In this document: positions 20,950-32,977 of the stretch, piece after piece
Numbering within the stretch: the stretch's first letter is position 1
Layout of the letters: every line of letters begins with the position of its first letter
Assembly (NCBI GenBank): GCA_021464415.1
Contig: CM038470.1
Location: 33,160,122 to 33,224,121 of the forward strand
Direction of reading: 5' to 3'
Source: Lonicera japonica
Taxonomy: Eukaryota > Streptophyta > Magnoliopsida > Dipsacales > Caprifoliaceae
DNA length: 64,000 nucleotides
The notes under the pieces: generated by a model
Told to the model about the DNA's origin: nothing
Seen by the model: only the letters and a program-made list of their open reading frames with translations
Database searches by the model: none
Translations under genes and position numbers: made by a program

Positions 20950-22962
20950 TTGAAGAATGAAGAAAATGCACAAGAAGAGCCACCAAAGCTTGAAGGAAAG
21001 ATGGAACTCAAGCCTCTTCCTAGCAATTTGAAGTACGCTTTCCTAGGTACTCTCGAAACTTACCCCGTGGTAATTTCCTCCGAACTCTCAAAGGATCAAG
21101 AAGAACGGTTGGTAAGTATGCTAAGTAAGCATCGAAAAGCTTTTGGGTGGAAGTTAGCCGACCTCCAAGGAATTAGTCCATTGATTTGCACTCACAAAAT
21201 TCACTTGGAGGAAGGTGCAAAGCCATCAAGACAATTTCAACGCCGGTTAAACCCTCACATGCAAGAAGTAGTAAGAACCGAGGTGTTGAAATTGCTTGAT
21301 GCCAAGATCATCTATCCAATTTCGGATAGCAAATGGGTGAGTCCGACCCAAGTTGTACCTAAAAAATCCGGACTTACGGTAGTAAAGAATGAAAATGATG
21401 AGTTAATACCTCAAAGAGTCACCACCGGGTGGCGAATGTGCATAGACTACCGTAAGTTAAACGAAGTCACTAGAAAGGACCATTTCCCACTCCCGTTTTT
21501 AGATCAAACACTTGAAAGAGTAGCGGGTCATGAGTTCTATTCTTTCTTAGACGGATTTTTCGGGTACAACCAAATCGAAATTGATCTTGAGGACCAAGAA
21601 AAAACAACCTTCACATGTCCGTTTGGTACTTTTGCTTATCGAAAAATGCCTTTTGGTTTGTGCAATGCACCGGCCACTTTTCAAAGATGTATGTTGAGCA
21701 TTTTTAGTGATATGGTAGAGAAAACTCTAGAAGTTTTTATGGACGATTTTACCGTTTACGGTAAGTCGTTCGATAATTGTTTGCTCAATGTTGAACATGT
21801 GTTAGCAAGGTGTATCGAGAAGCAACTCGTCCTCAATTGGGAGAAATGCCACTTCATGGTGACAAAGGGAATTGTATTGGGCCATGTTATATCGGGCAAA
21901 GGCATTGAAGTAGACAAGGCGAAAATCGAGCTTATCTCAAAGCTCCCCACCCCCAAGTCAATCAAGGATGTTCGTTCATTCTTGGGGCATGCCGGATTCT
22001 ACCGAAGGTTCATTCAAAATTTTAGCACCATTGCTAAACCCATGTGCAAGTTGCTCTTGAAAGATGCCCCATTTGAATGGACCAAGGAATGTGAAGAAGC
22101 CTTTGTAAAACTCAAACACATGCTCACTACGGCACCCATCATGCAAACCCCCGATTGGAGTTTGCCATTTGAACTCATGTGCAACGCAAGTGACTATGCC
22201 GTTGGGGCGGTCCTCGGTCAAAGAAAAGACAAAAAGCCCGGAGTCATTTACTATGCAAGCCGAACTCTCAATGAGGCTCAAATGAACTACACCACCACCG
22301 AGAAAGAACTCTTGGCTATTGTCTTTGCCCTCGACAAATTTCGGTCTTACCTCATAGGGTCACCTATTGTCATTTTCACCGATCATGCGGCCCTCAAGTA
22401 TCTCTTCACAAAGAAAGATGCAAAGCCAAGGCTTCTAAGATGGATTCTTCTCCTACAAGAATTCAATCTTTTCATAAAGGATAAGAAGGGTGTCGAAAAT
22501 GTGGTGGCGGATCATTTATCTCGCCTTTCATTCACCGACCACATTGAAGAGAATGCTATTAAAGACTCTTTTCCGGATGAGCAACTATTCACAATCTCCT
22601 CTTCACCATGGTATGCCGATATCGTGAATTATCTTGTCACCGAAAGTTGCCAAGCCATTGGAATGCCCAAGATCGAAGAAAATTCTTGTTCGAGGTCAAC
22701 CGGTTTCTATTGGGATGACCCGTATTTGTTCAAGTATGGGGCGGATCAAATCATTCGCCGATGTATTCCCAATGACGAGTTCGAAAGAGTTCTAAGCTTT
22801 TGCCATAATGAAGCTTGTGGTGGACACTTCTCGGCCAAGAAGACAGCCGCCAAGATCTTACAATGTGGCCTTTATTGGCCAACAATGTTCAAGGATGCCC
22901 ATGCCTTTTGCAAAGCTTGCCCGAGATGCCAAATGCTTGGAAGAATCACAAGAAAAGCATGA
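20950..22962 (+). CDS. Athila reverse transcriptase-RNase H with integrase zinc domain
   Basis: A continuous 670-aa stretch, the longest intact part of pol. Reverse transcriptase occupies about residues 80-330, with [36 protein letters not shown] and the catalytic FMDDF box. RNase H follows at about residues 395-540 ([50 protein letters not shown]). The C-terminus has the integrase HHCC zinc domain ([20 protein letters not shown], then CKACPRCQ). The frame stops at RITRKA by a single-base change; the next residues ([19 protein letters not shown]) are in the neighbouring frame. These enzymes copy element RNA to DNA. In the element this would be part of a polyprotein, and the Met at 20950 is just the first in frame. 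Confidence 0.93.
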   Translation: MKNEENAQEEPPKLEGKMELKPLPSNLKYAFLGTLETYPVVISSELSKDQEERLVSMLSKHRKAFGWKLADLQGISPLICTHKIHLEEGAKPSRQFQRRLNPHMQEVVRTEVLKLLDAKIIYPISDSKWVSPTQVVPKKSGLTVVKNENDELIPQRVTTGWRMCIDYRKLNEVTRKDHFPLPFLDQTLERVAGHEFYSFLDGFFGYNQIEIDLEDQEKTTFTCPFGTFAYRKMPFGLCNAPATFQRCMLSIFSDMVEKTLEVFMDDFTVYGKSFDNCLLNVEHVLARCIEKQLVLNWEKCHFMVTKGIVLGHVISGKGIEVDKAKIELISKLPTPKSIKDVRSFLGHAGFYRRFIQNFSTIAKPMCKLLLKDAPFEWTKECEEAFVKLKHMLTTAPIMQTPDWSLPFELMCNASDYAVGAVLGQRKDKKPGVIYYASRTLNEAQMNYTTTEKELLAIVFALDKFRSYLIGSPIVIFTDHAALKYLFTKKDAKPRLLRWILLLQEFNLFIKDKKGVENVVADHLSRLSFTDHIEENAIKDSFPDEQLFTISSSPWYADIVNYLVTESCQAIGMPKIEENSCSRSTGFYWDDPYLFKYGADQIIRRCIPNDEFERVLSFCHNEACGGHFSAKKTAAKILQCGLYWPTMFKDAHAFCKACPRCQMLGRITRKA

Positions 22963-23888
22963 TGCCTCTCAACCCGATCCTCGTGGTTGAAATCTTCGAT
23001 TGTTGGGGCATTGACTTCATGGGACCGTTCCCATCTTCTTTTGGTAATCTCTATATCCTTCTTGCGGTTGATTATGTTTCTAATGGTGGAGGCCTTAGCT
23101 TGCAAAACAAATGATCATAAAGTTGTGATCCGATTTTAAAAGATAATATTCTTGCAAGATTTGGCACCCCAAAGGCAATAATAAGTGATGGAGGCTCACA
23201 TTTTTGCAACAAACCTTTTGAATCATTAATGCAAAAATATGGTGTAAACCATAAAGTGTCCCCGCTTATCATCCACAAACAAATGGGCAAGCGGAGCTTG
23301 CAAACCGAGAGATAAAACAAATCTTAGAAAAAACGGTAAATCCGAATCGTAAAGATTGGTCATTGCGACTAAACGATGCTCTTTGGCTTACCGAACCGCT
23401 TTCAAAACAACTCTCGGGATGTCGCCATATCGCATTGTGTATGGCAAGCCTTGTCACTTGCCCTTGAATTGGAACATAAATCGTTTTGGGCAATAAAATT
23501 GTTGAATAGTGGTTTTGAGGAATTCGGTAAAAACCGGATGTTGCAAATAGAGGAATTGGAGGAATTGAGGAGGGATGCGTATCAAAATTCAAAATTAAGC
23601 AAGGAAAGGGCGAAAAAATTTCATAATAAATCGATTTTAAGAAAAAATTTCAAACTTGGTCAAAAAGTCCTTGTTTATGATACTCGTCTCCACCTTTTTC
23701 CCGGAAAATTAAAGTCTCGTTGGACCGGCCCTTATATTGTCAAGCATGTATTTTCATTTGGGGCCGTGACAGTGGTTGATCCAAAAACGGGTTTCGAATT
23801 CAAAGTTAACGGGCAAAGATTGAAATCGTTTTTGAAAATTCCAACGCTAGAGGAGTCCACCCCTCTAAGCGACCCGACCTACGCCTAA
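22963..23888 (+). pseudogene. Athila integrase catalytic core and C-terminus (frameshifted)
   Basis: The DDE core is spread over several frames: [10 protein letters not shown] (first Asp, about 23008), ILLAVDYVS, then IISDGGSHFCNKPFESLMQ (second Asp, about 23185) and [11 protein letters not shown] (Glu, about 23290). From 23376 one frame runs to 23888 and ends GQKVLVYDTRLHLFPGKLKS, RWTGPY, the GPY/F module of gypsy integrases, and VNGQRLKSFL. Breaks near 22955, 23090, 23268 and 23390 look like single-base losses. Integrase inserts the cDNA into the host genome. Confidence 0.85.
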
Positions 23889-25984
23889 TAAGCGTAGGTC
23901 ATGTTTGTATATAATTTTTGTTTATTTTCTGGAGTTTTAGGAGTATCGTCACACTTCGGGAAAGTTCAGGGACCATTTTGTAAAAGCTGCAAACTTGAGG
24001 GAACAAGGGAAAATGGACCAAAACGCAAAACAGAAAAGTTTGAAAAAAAAAAGGGAGTGCTCTGGTGCATGGCTGATCGATCAGAGGTGATGGCTGATCA
24101 ATCAGAGGTGATTTTTCCTGAAAAAAAAAAAAAAAAAAAACTTTTTTTTGGTCCAAAAAGCTCCTTTCTCTCCCACTTCGAGCTTCCTCTTCTCCCATCC
24201 TCCATTAACCCCTTCTTCACCTCCCCAAACACCAAAATTACTCTACCAAATCCTCCATTGAAGCCCATACACCCTCTAAACCCTTCTAATCCTTCACCAC
24301 TCTCTCCATTTTTACCCAAAAATCATCAAACCCATCACTTTCTCTCACTAAAAATTCAAACCTTTCACCCCACCTCCATTTTCGAAATCCTCACCAAAAA
24401 TTCAGATTTTTGCCTTCTATTCTACCCATTTATCATCTCAAGCACATAACCTTCACTCTCATCCATTAATTTCCACCCAAATCTTGAATTTTGACCCCAT
24501 AGATCCCCAATTTCGAAACCCACTTGTCCCAAGCTCCAATGGCATCATCCTCTACCAACCCAAGTCCAAGAAGAAGCATGGTCACTCCTCCTAACTTTGA
24601 AAACTCCATTTTTTTATTTTATTTATTTTATTTATTATATTATTTTTATTTTTTGCTTTATTTTCTTTTTGGGTTATTGGATTATCTAAACATAACTACT
24701 TGTGATGGCTTGAGCTTTAATTTTGCATGTTATGTTTGACTAATGCTAACCCACTTTGTTTAGATTTTTGTATATATTGTAGCTTTGAAATTGATCCTAG
24801 CTTATTTTTGGAGAAATTGGAAAGCAATTTTCCAAGCATTCGCCCATTGTTTCGTCGACCTCAAGAGCATTGAGGACAATGCCAACTTTAAGTTGGGGGG
24901 GTGAGCACTTTCAAATCTCAAATTCTCAAGTATGCTTTCTTTCATGTTAATTTTCTCCATGCTATGATCGATTTCACCATTTTATCGAAGTTTGAAAAAT
25001 GATGATCATTTTTTGTAAATTGTTGAGAATGACGAATTGAATTTTGGCATTCTTGAGATAGGTAGTTGAGTGATAATCTCTATGGCATTGCTTCATTTAG
25101 ATTCTTGAGCCTTGTAGTTTCCTGTGAATATGCATAATGTTGTGGCTTGATTTTGTCTTTGGTATCACATAGAGTGATTTTCATCTTGTGTAGAGAGAAG
25201 TAATGTTCAAATGCAATAAAAGCTCTTTCGAAAAGATCCTCCTTAGAGGGGACACATGCATGGCACTTATAAAAAATTTGAAAACATGGATGACTTTTAA
25301 ACTTAATATTGACTTTAAGCTTCACTTGACTAAATTCATAAGTCATTTTGTCTAATATTAAGGATAGGCAAAGGTTACCATATGGAAAAAGGGTGAATAG
25401 CTTCCTTTGTGCATTTAAAAAGAAAAAAAAAAGAAAAGAAGCTATAAATGCAAAATCACAAAGTGAGACCGCTGCCCTCCATAGAGATGCAAACCACCTT
25501 GAGTTAATTTAGAAAAAAGTCCAAGTATAAGATAAAGAAAAGTGCTTAAAATTGACAAAGTTCTTGAGTTTTTGTTTTTGAAAGATTTCTCTCTTCCACT
25601 ATTGATGAATAGAACTATTTGTGATTAAGAATGATTGTGTCAAAGATCCATATGCATAGTGTTTCAAATGGAATGTGGAGCTAGTTTTCTAAAGGAGATT
25701 GTAAGCAATGGAGATCGTCATTCAAATGCCAACATTCCAAATTGCAATAGTAATGACAAATACTTGAATCAATTCATGGAAATACTTCAATTCTACTACT
25801 TAGAGTTCAAACTTCGGATGTTTGTGGTATCATCACTGTAAACCCTCACGAGACACAACTCGTCTTCTAGGGGAACTTAGGAGTTCAAAGGCTTAATGCA
25901 TGTGCTAAATGCATTTTCGGATATTATACATAGCTATTTTTATTTTGCTTGCTAAGGGACTAGCAAGAGTTTAGTTGGGGGTGT
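23889..25984 (+). other. Athila 3' non-coding region and polypurine tract
   Basis: About 2.1 kb between integrase and the 3' LTR. It holds two more copies of the CTGATCRATCAGAG motif (about 24075-24107), a 20-base A run near 24122, and low-complexity Pro/Ser-rich open frames (23901-24449) that I do not treat as env. At 24860-24902 a 'gaggacaatgccaactttaa' segment is followed by gttgggggggtgag, a G-rich tract like the true polypurine tract. The tract itself, ttagttgggggtgt, lies at 25971-25984 next to the 3' LTR. The duplicated tract could act as an internal second-strand priming site (inference). Confidence 0.65.
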
Positions 25985-27920
25985 TGATAAACGCGTAATT
26001 TTGTAGTCGCTAACGCTCTTTTGATTGTGTTTATCGCGTTTATTTTAGCCTAGATTAATTAAATTAACCCACTTTTGCACACACACTCAAAATATCAAGA
26101 ATTGATTTAACATGGCTCAAAGTAGCCTTTTCTAGTGTCTTGATTGTGCTCATAGATTTTGGAAGCAAGTTGGGAAGCTTTGGGAAGGATTCAAGAGAGA
26201 TAGAAGCCAAAAGAGAAGAAAAAAAGTCTCCCGAAGTGTCCTCTGATCAATCAGAGGAGCCTCTGATTGATCAGAGGCCACCTTTTAATGCAAAACATGC
26301 CCTCTGATCGATCAGAGGGTGCTCTGATCGATCAGAGCCCACCTTACAGCCAAAATCTCCCCTCTGATCGATCAGAGGAGCCTCTGATCGATCAGAGACC
26401 TCCCAGAATGCACAGCACAGCCCCCAAAAGCAGCTTTTCTCCCCCTTTTGATGCATTGAAACTCACCAACAAGTGCTGGACTTTCTATTTTTGTTCTAGG
26501 CTCAGGTGTTTACCCAGGGGTCTCTTAGAAAGTGTGCTAGAATACCCATTTTGGGCATTGCTCTCCCATTATTTTATTGCTCTTTGTCCCTCATGTAATG
26601 TAGGTAATTTTATAGATCTAGATTCAAGTAGCATAAGTATTATTTTTCCTGCACTTTGTTTATCATCTATCACTTGTAAGAAATCTAGAGAGAGAAACTC
26701 TTGAGAGAAATGGAAATCCCTTTAATGGTTTTTGTTCTTACAACTATCATGGAGTAGTTTCATTGCTAAGGCTAGAAGATGAAGTTTGCTTTGCATTAAT
26801 TATGTAAGTTTGTTTCTCATTCCATTGTTAGTATTGTTAAATACTTGTTGAATCATTCATCTTCTCCATTCAATCAACCATTCATAAGCTAGTAAGATAA
26901 TCCTCATAAGGATTTGACTTTGTATGCCTTGTATACATAGATCTCAAGCATTAATGAGGAGATGATGCACTTGTGTATTTCTTATTAGCCTATGTCCATT
27001 CCTTCTATGATTGAGATACTTTACATTGCCAAGCATGTTTAGTCTTTGAGTATTCATAGAAATACCATAAATTTGAGATTCTAATCCTTGAATGCTTTAA
27101 TGATATGTTGAGTGATTTCTACACTTTATGTGATTTTGAGACTCAATATTTTCTTAGTTAGAGTGTTGCCAAGGAGGATCTCTTAAGTTTATGCCATAAT
27201 CAACTACACTAATCACCATAAGGATTCAATTTGTATTTATCAAATGTGTCTAAATCGGATGATTTAATCTCCACCTAGACCTCCCAATCTTAGACAAATG
27301 AAATGTTATGATTTATTGTGCTAAACTTTTTAGTTGGCCATTTTCATAATCAAGTCAATTGCCTAGGGAAACTAACAATGAATTCTCAATGCCTAGTTTA
27401 ATTTTATGCCTTTTCTTTTGGTGTATCTCAAGTTTGCATCTTGGTTGGACATTATATGGGAATGGGTTGCACTTGCTTCACACCCTTTGTTACAAGATAA
27501 AAATGAGAGATACATTTGTGTTGAGTTTTACTTACACCCTTTCTTTATATGGCATTTATATGGGAATGGGTTGCTCTTGCTTCACACCCTTTTTGCTTAG
27601 AAAAGTGTAAGGTACTCAACACTTAGGAATTGCATTGAGAATTTTGAATGAGATTAATTTTACATAACATTGCATAGCAAATGAATTCTATAATGCCTTA
27701 GCCTTTCTTATCAATTGATACATCACTTTAATTTTTATTGCAAGACTTAAATCAACAACTAAAATCAACCAATCAAATTCTCTTGAACAAAGCCTTGGAC
27801 TCGTAATCACCACATCGTCTTTCCGACTATCCTTGTGGTTCGACACTTGGACTTACCAAGTATTATAACTTGACGACCTACACTTGGGTTCCTAAGCACG
27901 GAAGTATTTCGGGCGCGTCA
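25985..27920 (+). repeat. Athila 3' LTR
   Basis: 1,936 bp, near-identical to the 5' LTR. Differences include a one-base loss at 'ccttacagccaaaatc', an extra C in 'ttctccccctttt', and a two-base loss at 'cctcataaggattt'. It carries the same six palindromic units (26240-26398). Confidence 0.95.
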
Positions 27921-28326
27921 AGAAGCCAATTCAAGAAGAAGATTTAAGGGTCTTATACTTTCTTTTTTCATTCCCCAAAAATACCAAGAACCCTTATACA
28001 CTCTCGCTCTTACACAGTTTATTATTTATTCTATTGAAATATTTGTAATCTTAATTATATACTTATAAATATAATTAGTGAAATTGTAGAGAGAAAAATT
28101 GACAGCTTGTATTCTCATACAAATTGATTGCCTTTGAGCTAATACAAAGCAAGCACACACAAAAAGAGGACGTACCACCGGAATAGCAAAAGTGCTACCG
28201 GAGGAACATGCCTTATCAAAAAATCTCATGTGTTTATCATTGCGAGTTGCGACGCATTTACTTTTTATTCACCTATATTCGTTTATTGATTAATTAATTA
28301 TCTATTTCTAGATTTTGACACTATCA
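27921..28326 (+). mobile_element. Solo LTR, right part
   Basis: Continues the LTR interrupted at 16482. It matches the distal half of 59108-60066 ('cttatacactctcgctctta', 'attgcctttgagctaataca', 'agcaagcacacacaaaaaga') and ends AGATTTTGACACTATCA. Downstream (28327-28690) the sequence is again collinear with the RFL5 5' flank (45500-45850). Confidence 0.8.
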
Positions 28327-28670
28327 CTTTCTATTATATTTCATCTCTTCCCCTCTTAATTAATTTTCCATCCTTCATTTTCCATTCAAACGGACTGTAA
28401 GCCAATAATTGGGGATAAGGGTTGGGTTCTAATTTCTGTTTACATTATTTTAATAATAAAATAGAAAACACCAAAAAATTAATATAATTTTGTAAAAAAT
28501 GAAAAAATAAGTCGAATGATATTGCTGATTTTTTATTACTCTTTTCATGGAAAAATATTGATGGTAAACCTAGTAGCAAAGAAAATTTTTAATAAAAAAT
28601 AAAAAATGATAATAAAAATCAAATATATAACCAAGTATCAAAACACTTGTATAAATTTTAATCGCACTTA

Positions 28671-28708
<38 letters not shown>

Positions 28709-28710
28709 TT
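28327..28710. repeat. Right-arm unit 1, 5' flank segment
   Basis: Collinear with about 45500-45850 ('gggttgggttctaatttct', 'aataaaatagaaaacac'). It ends in a (TA)n(GT)n microsatellite (28670-28708) that abuts the copia LTR. Confidence 0.7.
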
Positions 28711-28941
28711 TGTTGAGAAAAAAAAAAGAGAGAACTATAGAAATGGAGAGAATTATATTTTATTGAATTGAATAGAATGATACATGAGCTCTCTATTTAT
28801 AGGAGAGTTTGAGCTAGGATTTACATGAGGATAAATGAGAAATAACTAAAGATAAATACAATATATAAACCTAAACTAATAAATAAATACAATGAGAATA
28901 AATACAATATATATTTATGATAAATACAAAATATTCTAACT
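28711..28941 (-). repeat. Copia 3' LTR
   Basis: On the plus strand it runs TGTTGAGAAA...ATTCTAAC. Next to it, on the minus strand, is a polypurine tract (GAGTTTGAGGGGGAAG, plus 28942-28957), which marks this as the 3' LTR. Confidence 0.85.
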
Positions 28942-29041
28942 TCCCCCTCAAACTCTAAGTGGTAAATGTGAAACCATCTTGAGTTTGGAAATGAGAGCTT
29001 GAAAGCGGCCAAGCGGATGAACTTTGGTGAAGATATCAACA

Positions 29042-29403
29042 AATTGATCTTCTAAAGATACAAGTAGAAGTTGAACGTTGCTGCAAATGACATGTTGACG
29101 AACAACATGGCAGTTGACTTCTATATGTTTGGTACACTAATGAAAAACATCGTTGTGAGCAATCTAAATGGCACTTCGATTATTACAATAGAGTATAGTG
29201 GGAATACTTTGAGGGGCACCCATGTCCTCAAAAAGCCGTCGAAGCCATACAAGCTGCTGTGTAGTGTCAGCAAGAGTACGATATTCTGTCTCAATACTAG
29301 ATCTAGAGACCAGTGACTGTTTTTTGTTACGCCATGAAATAAGAGAGTCCCTTAAGAAAAACCAATAACCCGTAATGGATCATTGATCAGTAGGATCCCC
29401 AGC
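29042..29403 (-). pseudogene. Copia RNase H remnant
   Basis: Broken minus-strand frames keep recognisable RNase H blocks of copia polyproteins, such as ISWRNKKQSLVSRSSIETEY (around 29340-29280) and HIEVNCHVVRQHV (around 29135-29100). It follows RT directly. Confidence 0.7.
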
Positions 29404-30440
29404 CTAACCAGCATCAGAATAAGCATGTAACTCAAGTGAAGACTTGGAAGATAAATAAAGACCATGGAACATCGTCCCCTTGAGATAGCGAAGAATCTGA
29501 AGAATAATAGTATAGTGAGTAAAGCGAGGAGCAGACATAAATTGACTGACGATATGAACTGCATAGGTGATATCTGGACGAGTGACGGTGAGATAGACTA
29601 GGCTTCCAACTAAATGACTATATAAAGTAGCATCATTAAGCAGGGTACCATCAAGTGGAGTTAGTTTCAGATTAGTTTCTAGAGGAGTAGACGTAGTCTT
29701 ACAGTCTTTGAGACCAGCTCGAGCAAGAATGTCAGAAGTGTACTTTGCCTGAGAGAGATAGTAGCCTGCAAAGTCAGATAAAACTTTAAGACCCAGAAAG
29801 TAGTTGAGACGACCGAGATCCTTCAGCTCAAAATGCCGACTAAGAGAGCGTTTAAGATCAAGGATACCAGAGACATCATTCCCAGTAATTATCGTATCAT
29901 CCACATAAAGAAGAAGTAATATAATACCACTATTTGTCTTACGAATGAAAAGACCAGAGTCTGAAGAGCTCGAGGCAAAACCCAACTTCTCAATAGTGGA
30001 ACTAAACTTAGTAAACCAGGCTCAAGGGGCCTGTTTAAGCCCATATAAAGCACGGCGAAGCTTGCAAACTTGTGACGGAGAATAAAAGAAACCTGGAGGT
30101 GGTTTCATATAGACTTCTTCCATGAGATCTCCATTTAGAAAGCATTTTTCACATCTATCTGAAAAAGATTCCAATGTCGAGATACAGTAATCACAAGAAG
30201 AGTACGAACAGATGGCATGCGGGCTGCTGGAGCAGAAGTTTTCTCATAATCAATGCAATACTCCTGAGTGAAACCTTTAGCAACAAGACGAGCTTTGTAT
30301 CATTCGACCAAGCCATCAGAGCAGGTTTTGATTTTATAAATCCATTTGCAACCAATAGCCGTCTTCACAGGTGGGAAATCAGCTAACTCCCAAGTTTGAG
30401 CTTTTTCTAAGGCCTGCAATTCCTTGAACATAGCTTGTTG
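29404..30440 (-). pseudogene. Copia reverse transcriptase remnant
   Basis: The longest frame (29404-29985, 193 aa) holds the catalytic LLLLYVDDTIITGND box and the C-terminal RT blocks (LKDLGRLNYFLGLKV, GSLVYLTVTRPDITYAV, LRYLKGT). Upstream RT sequence continues in other frames up to about 30440. Broken by several stops, so inactive. Confidence 0.85.
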
Positions 30441-30989
30441 TCAAAGTGGGTTAGAACTAGCTTCTTTATATGAAGAAGGCTCATGATGTGAGAATATGGT
30501 CTAATAACAGTAATAATTACGAAGATGATGAGGAAGCACTTTTACCCTAGTGGATTAGCGTATAGGAGGCGGAGTGGTTGATTGATTGACAGGATCAACA
30601 GACGTGGCATTTTCAGTGGAATCGACCATTGTTGGAAACTCATTTGATGGTGATGATACATGTGATAAAGTATGATCAAATGTGGATGGATCAGAGTCAT
30701 TATAATCAGTCATTGGTGGATATATCAGGATGAGCAGTAGTTAAGTTGTCTTGTTCCACTGAAGACAAGTGATCGCTAATATATGAGAAAAAATTAGTGA
30801 TAGAAGTGGAGAATCCTTAGAGATGTGAAATTTGGAGAGAGAGGAGAACATTTTATGTTCCCAAAAAATGACATGACGGGAGATACGGAGATATTTAGAG
30901 ATAGGATCCCAACATCTATATCCTTTGTGTTCAATTCCATACCCCAGAAAACAGCAAAGGCGAGACCGTGGTTAAAGTTTGGAGTGTTC

Positions 30990-31480
30990 ATGGGATTGAA
31001 GTAACACAAAGCAGGCACTTCAAAAGACTATAGGCAGGTGTAATACCATATAACCTTTCATAAGGCGATTGATTTTGAAGATTTGATACCGGAATACCAT
31101 ATCGTATAAATAGCTGTAAGTGCTGCTTCACCCCAGAAACGATCAGGACATGCACTAGAAATAAGAAGTGTGCGAACAATTTCAATGATGTGTCTGTGTT
31201 TACGCTCAGCAAGACCATTATGTTGAGATGTACTTGGACAAGAATATTGATAAATGGTTCCTTGTTCACGAAAAAAATTAAAAAAAAATTGTTTATTTGG
31301 ATTCCATAGCATTATTAGCACGCAAAACTTTGATAGGACAAGAAAACTGAGTCTGAACCATTCGTGCAAAATTGTAGTAAATTTGAGGCAATTCTGAGCA
31401 ATTTTTCTTGAGATATATCAAAGTAAAACGTATGTAATCATCAAGAAAAAGAACAAAATATTTAGAACTACCCATAGTAT
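30990..31480 (-). pseudogene. Copia integrase remnant
   Basis: Minus-strand frames 31293-31475 and 31058-31369 give SKYFVLFLDDYIRFT, then VLRANNAMES (where D is usual before NA, now N), and CPSTSQHNGLAERKHRHI, the HNG-ERKHRH block with the catalytic Glu. INRLP-like and QSPYERLYG blocks follow. The changed second Asp would abolish catalysis. Confidence 0.8.
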
Positions 31481-31867
31481 TGTGAGGAAAAGGACCTCAA
31501 CCATCAGAATGTATAAGATCAAAAGGAGCAGAAAAAATAGAATCATTTTTATTAAAAGGTAACGCTGGCTGTTTTTCAAGTTGACAAGATAAACATAAAA
31601 CCTTTCAGACTTTAATGAACCTTATCGACCATATGAAATAAGTGACCGTAGTCAATTAAACGACACATGACCTAATCGAGAGTGCCATAAACTAAGAGGA
31701 GAAACAGATGGTGTAGATGCAACAGTGGATATTGGAGGAGAACGAACATGGATGAGTTCAAGCAGGTATCCAACTTTACGGTCTATCCCAATAATCTGCC
31801 CCATCTATGAATCTTGCACATGACAACCAGAAGAGGAAAATGTGACATTTAGTCCAAGTTCACATAA

Positions 31868-32200
31868 CTAACCAACGGATATAAGATTGATAGTCAATTT
31901 TAGAATATAAAATGTAGTTGGTAAATAGAGATTAGAGGTGGCTATTGTTCCGGTGAGATTAACATTGAGTTGAGAACCATCCGCATTATTAATGGAAGAT
32001 ATGTGTGAAACAGGACTCTTGGAGGCAAATATAGTATAATCAACAATCATATTATTACAACAACCAGAATAAAAAACCAAGATGTACCTGATGGCAGACA
32101 GAGCAGTACCATTAGGAGATATAATCTGTTTAAGAAGAGAGGTAATGTCATCGATGGTGATTGATGATAAAGAATTGTCTGGATGGTGGGTTTCAGTCAT
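31868..32200 (-). pseudogene. Copia protease region remnant
   Basis: The segment YSGCCNNMI corresponds to the D-S-G-x-S/C-x-H-M active site of copia proteases, with the catalytic Asp changed to Tyr and the His to Asn. It is followed by SPVSHISSINNADGSQLNVN, as in the protease-integrase linker. Confidence 0.65.
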
Positions 32201-32278
32201 AGCAGTAGTGACAGGGCTAGTAGTAGAGTGCCTAGAAGGATTCTTGTAACACTCTGACTGATACTGTCCTGGGCCTGT

Positions 32279-32977
32279 CTACTTATAGTGGTAACATGTT
32301 CGTTTAGGACAATTCAATAGCGAATGATTAGTAGCATGACAATAGGTACACCCACGCGAAGAGGACTTATTGGAGAACTTTTTGTTATGAACAACGGTAT
32401 TAGTATTTGGAGGTTTAGCTCCAAGTCGTGTTTCTTCTGAAAGGAGTTTTGTGATAACATCATCAAGAGATGGCAGAGGATTACGATGGAGAAAAGAAGC
32501 CCTGACTGATTCAAAACGATCCTGAAGGCCCATAAGGAGAGTGATCACATGTTGATGATCCTGATATGTTTCAAATTTACCAGCATTAGTAGAACAGGTC
32601 CAAGCAGGTTCAGAAATAGCCAATTGATCCCATATAACCTAGAGTTCTGATAAGTAATCATCAATAGATTGTTCTGACTGCTGAGTCTTAACATGTAACG
32701 AGGTGAGAAGTTGATATTGATGGGCCAAATCTTTAGCAGTATATTGAGATTGAAGAAAGTCCCAGACTTCTTTACCTATTTTGAAGCGGGAAAACTGCTG
32801 ATTGATTCGAGTGATGGAAGTATTACAAATCCATTTAATTATATCACCATTTTTTCCATCCCAATCTTCATTTCGTTTTGCATATTTTTCTTGTGTCTCT
32901 CCAATTGTTTGAACAGGTGCAACAACCTCTCCAGTTATAATTCGCCAAACCCTATGGGCTTTGAGAAAGTCAGACAT
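32279..32977 (-). pseudogene. Copia gag remnant
   Basis: Two minus-strand frames (32639-32977 and 32279-32623), separated by a stop at about 32637. The first carries the UBN2/gag block (IGKEVWDFLQSQYTAKDLA, QLLTSLHVKTQQSEQSI). The second carries FLMGLQDRFESVRAS-like sequence and one CCHC knuckle, C-x2-C-x4-H-x4-C (CTYCHATNHSLLNC). Confidence 0.85.

Larger units (their letters stand above)
16483..27920 (+). mobile_element. Athila-type Ty3/gypsy LTR retrotransposon
   Basis: An 11.4-kb element made of 5' LTR, tRNA-Asp-type primer site, gag, protease, reverse transcriptase-RNase H, integrase, a long 3' non-coding stretch, polypurine tract and 3' LTR. The order PR-RT-RH-IN defines Ty3/gypsy, and the RT sequence ([25 protein letters not shown] box) and primer site are like the Athila/Tat group. 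The LTRs are nearly identical, so insertion was recent, yet the coding region has at least eight frame breaks. No matching target duplication is visible (left flank AATAC, right flank AGAAG). It is nested in a solo LTR. No env-like gene is recognisable. Confidence 0.95.

Noticed and set aside
23901..24449. 182-aa open frame after integrase, considered as an env-like gene
   Set aside because: Low-complexity Pro/Ser/Leu sequence spanning a 20-base A run, with no signal peptide or membrane anchor of the expected kind.
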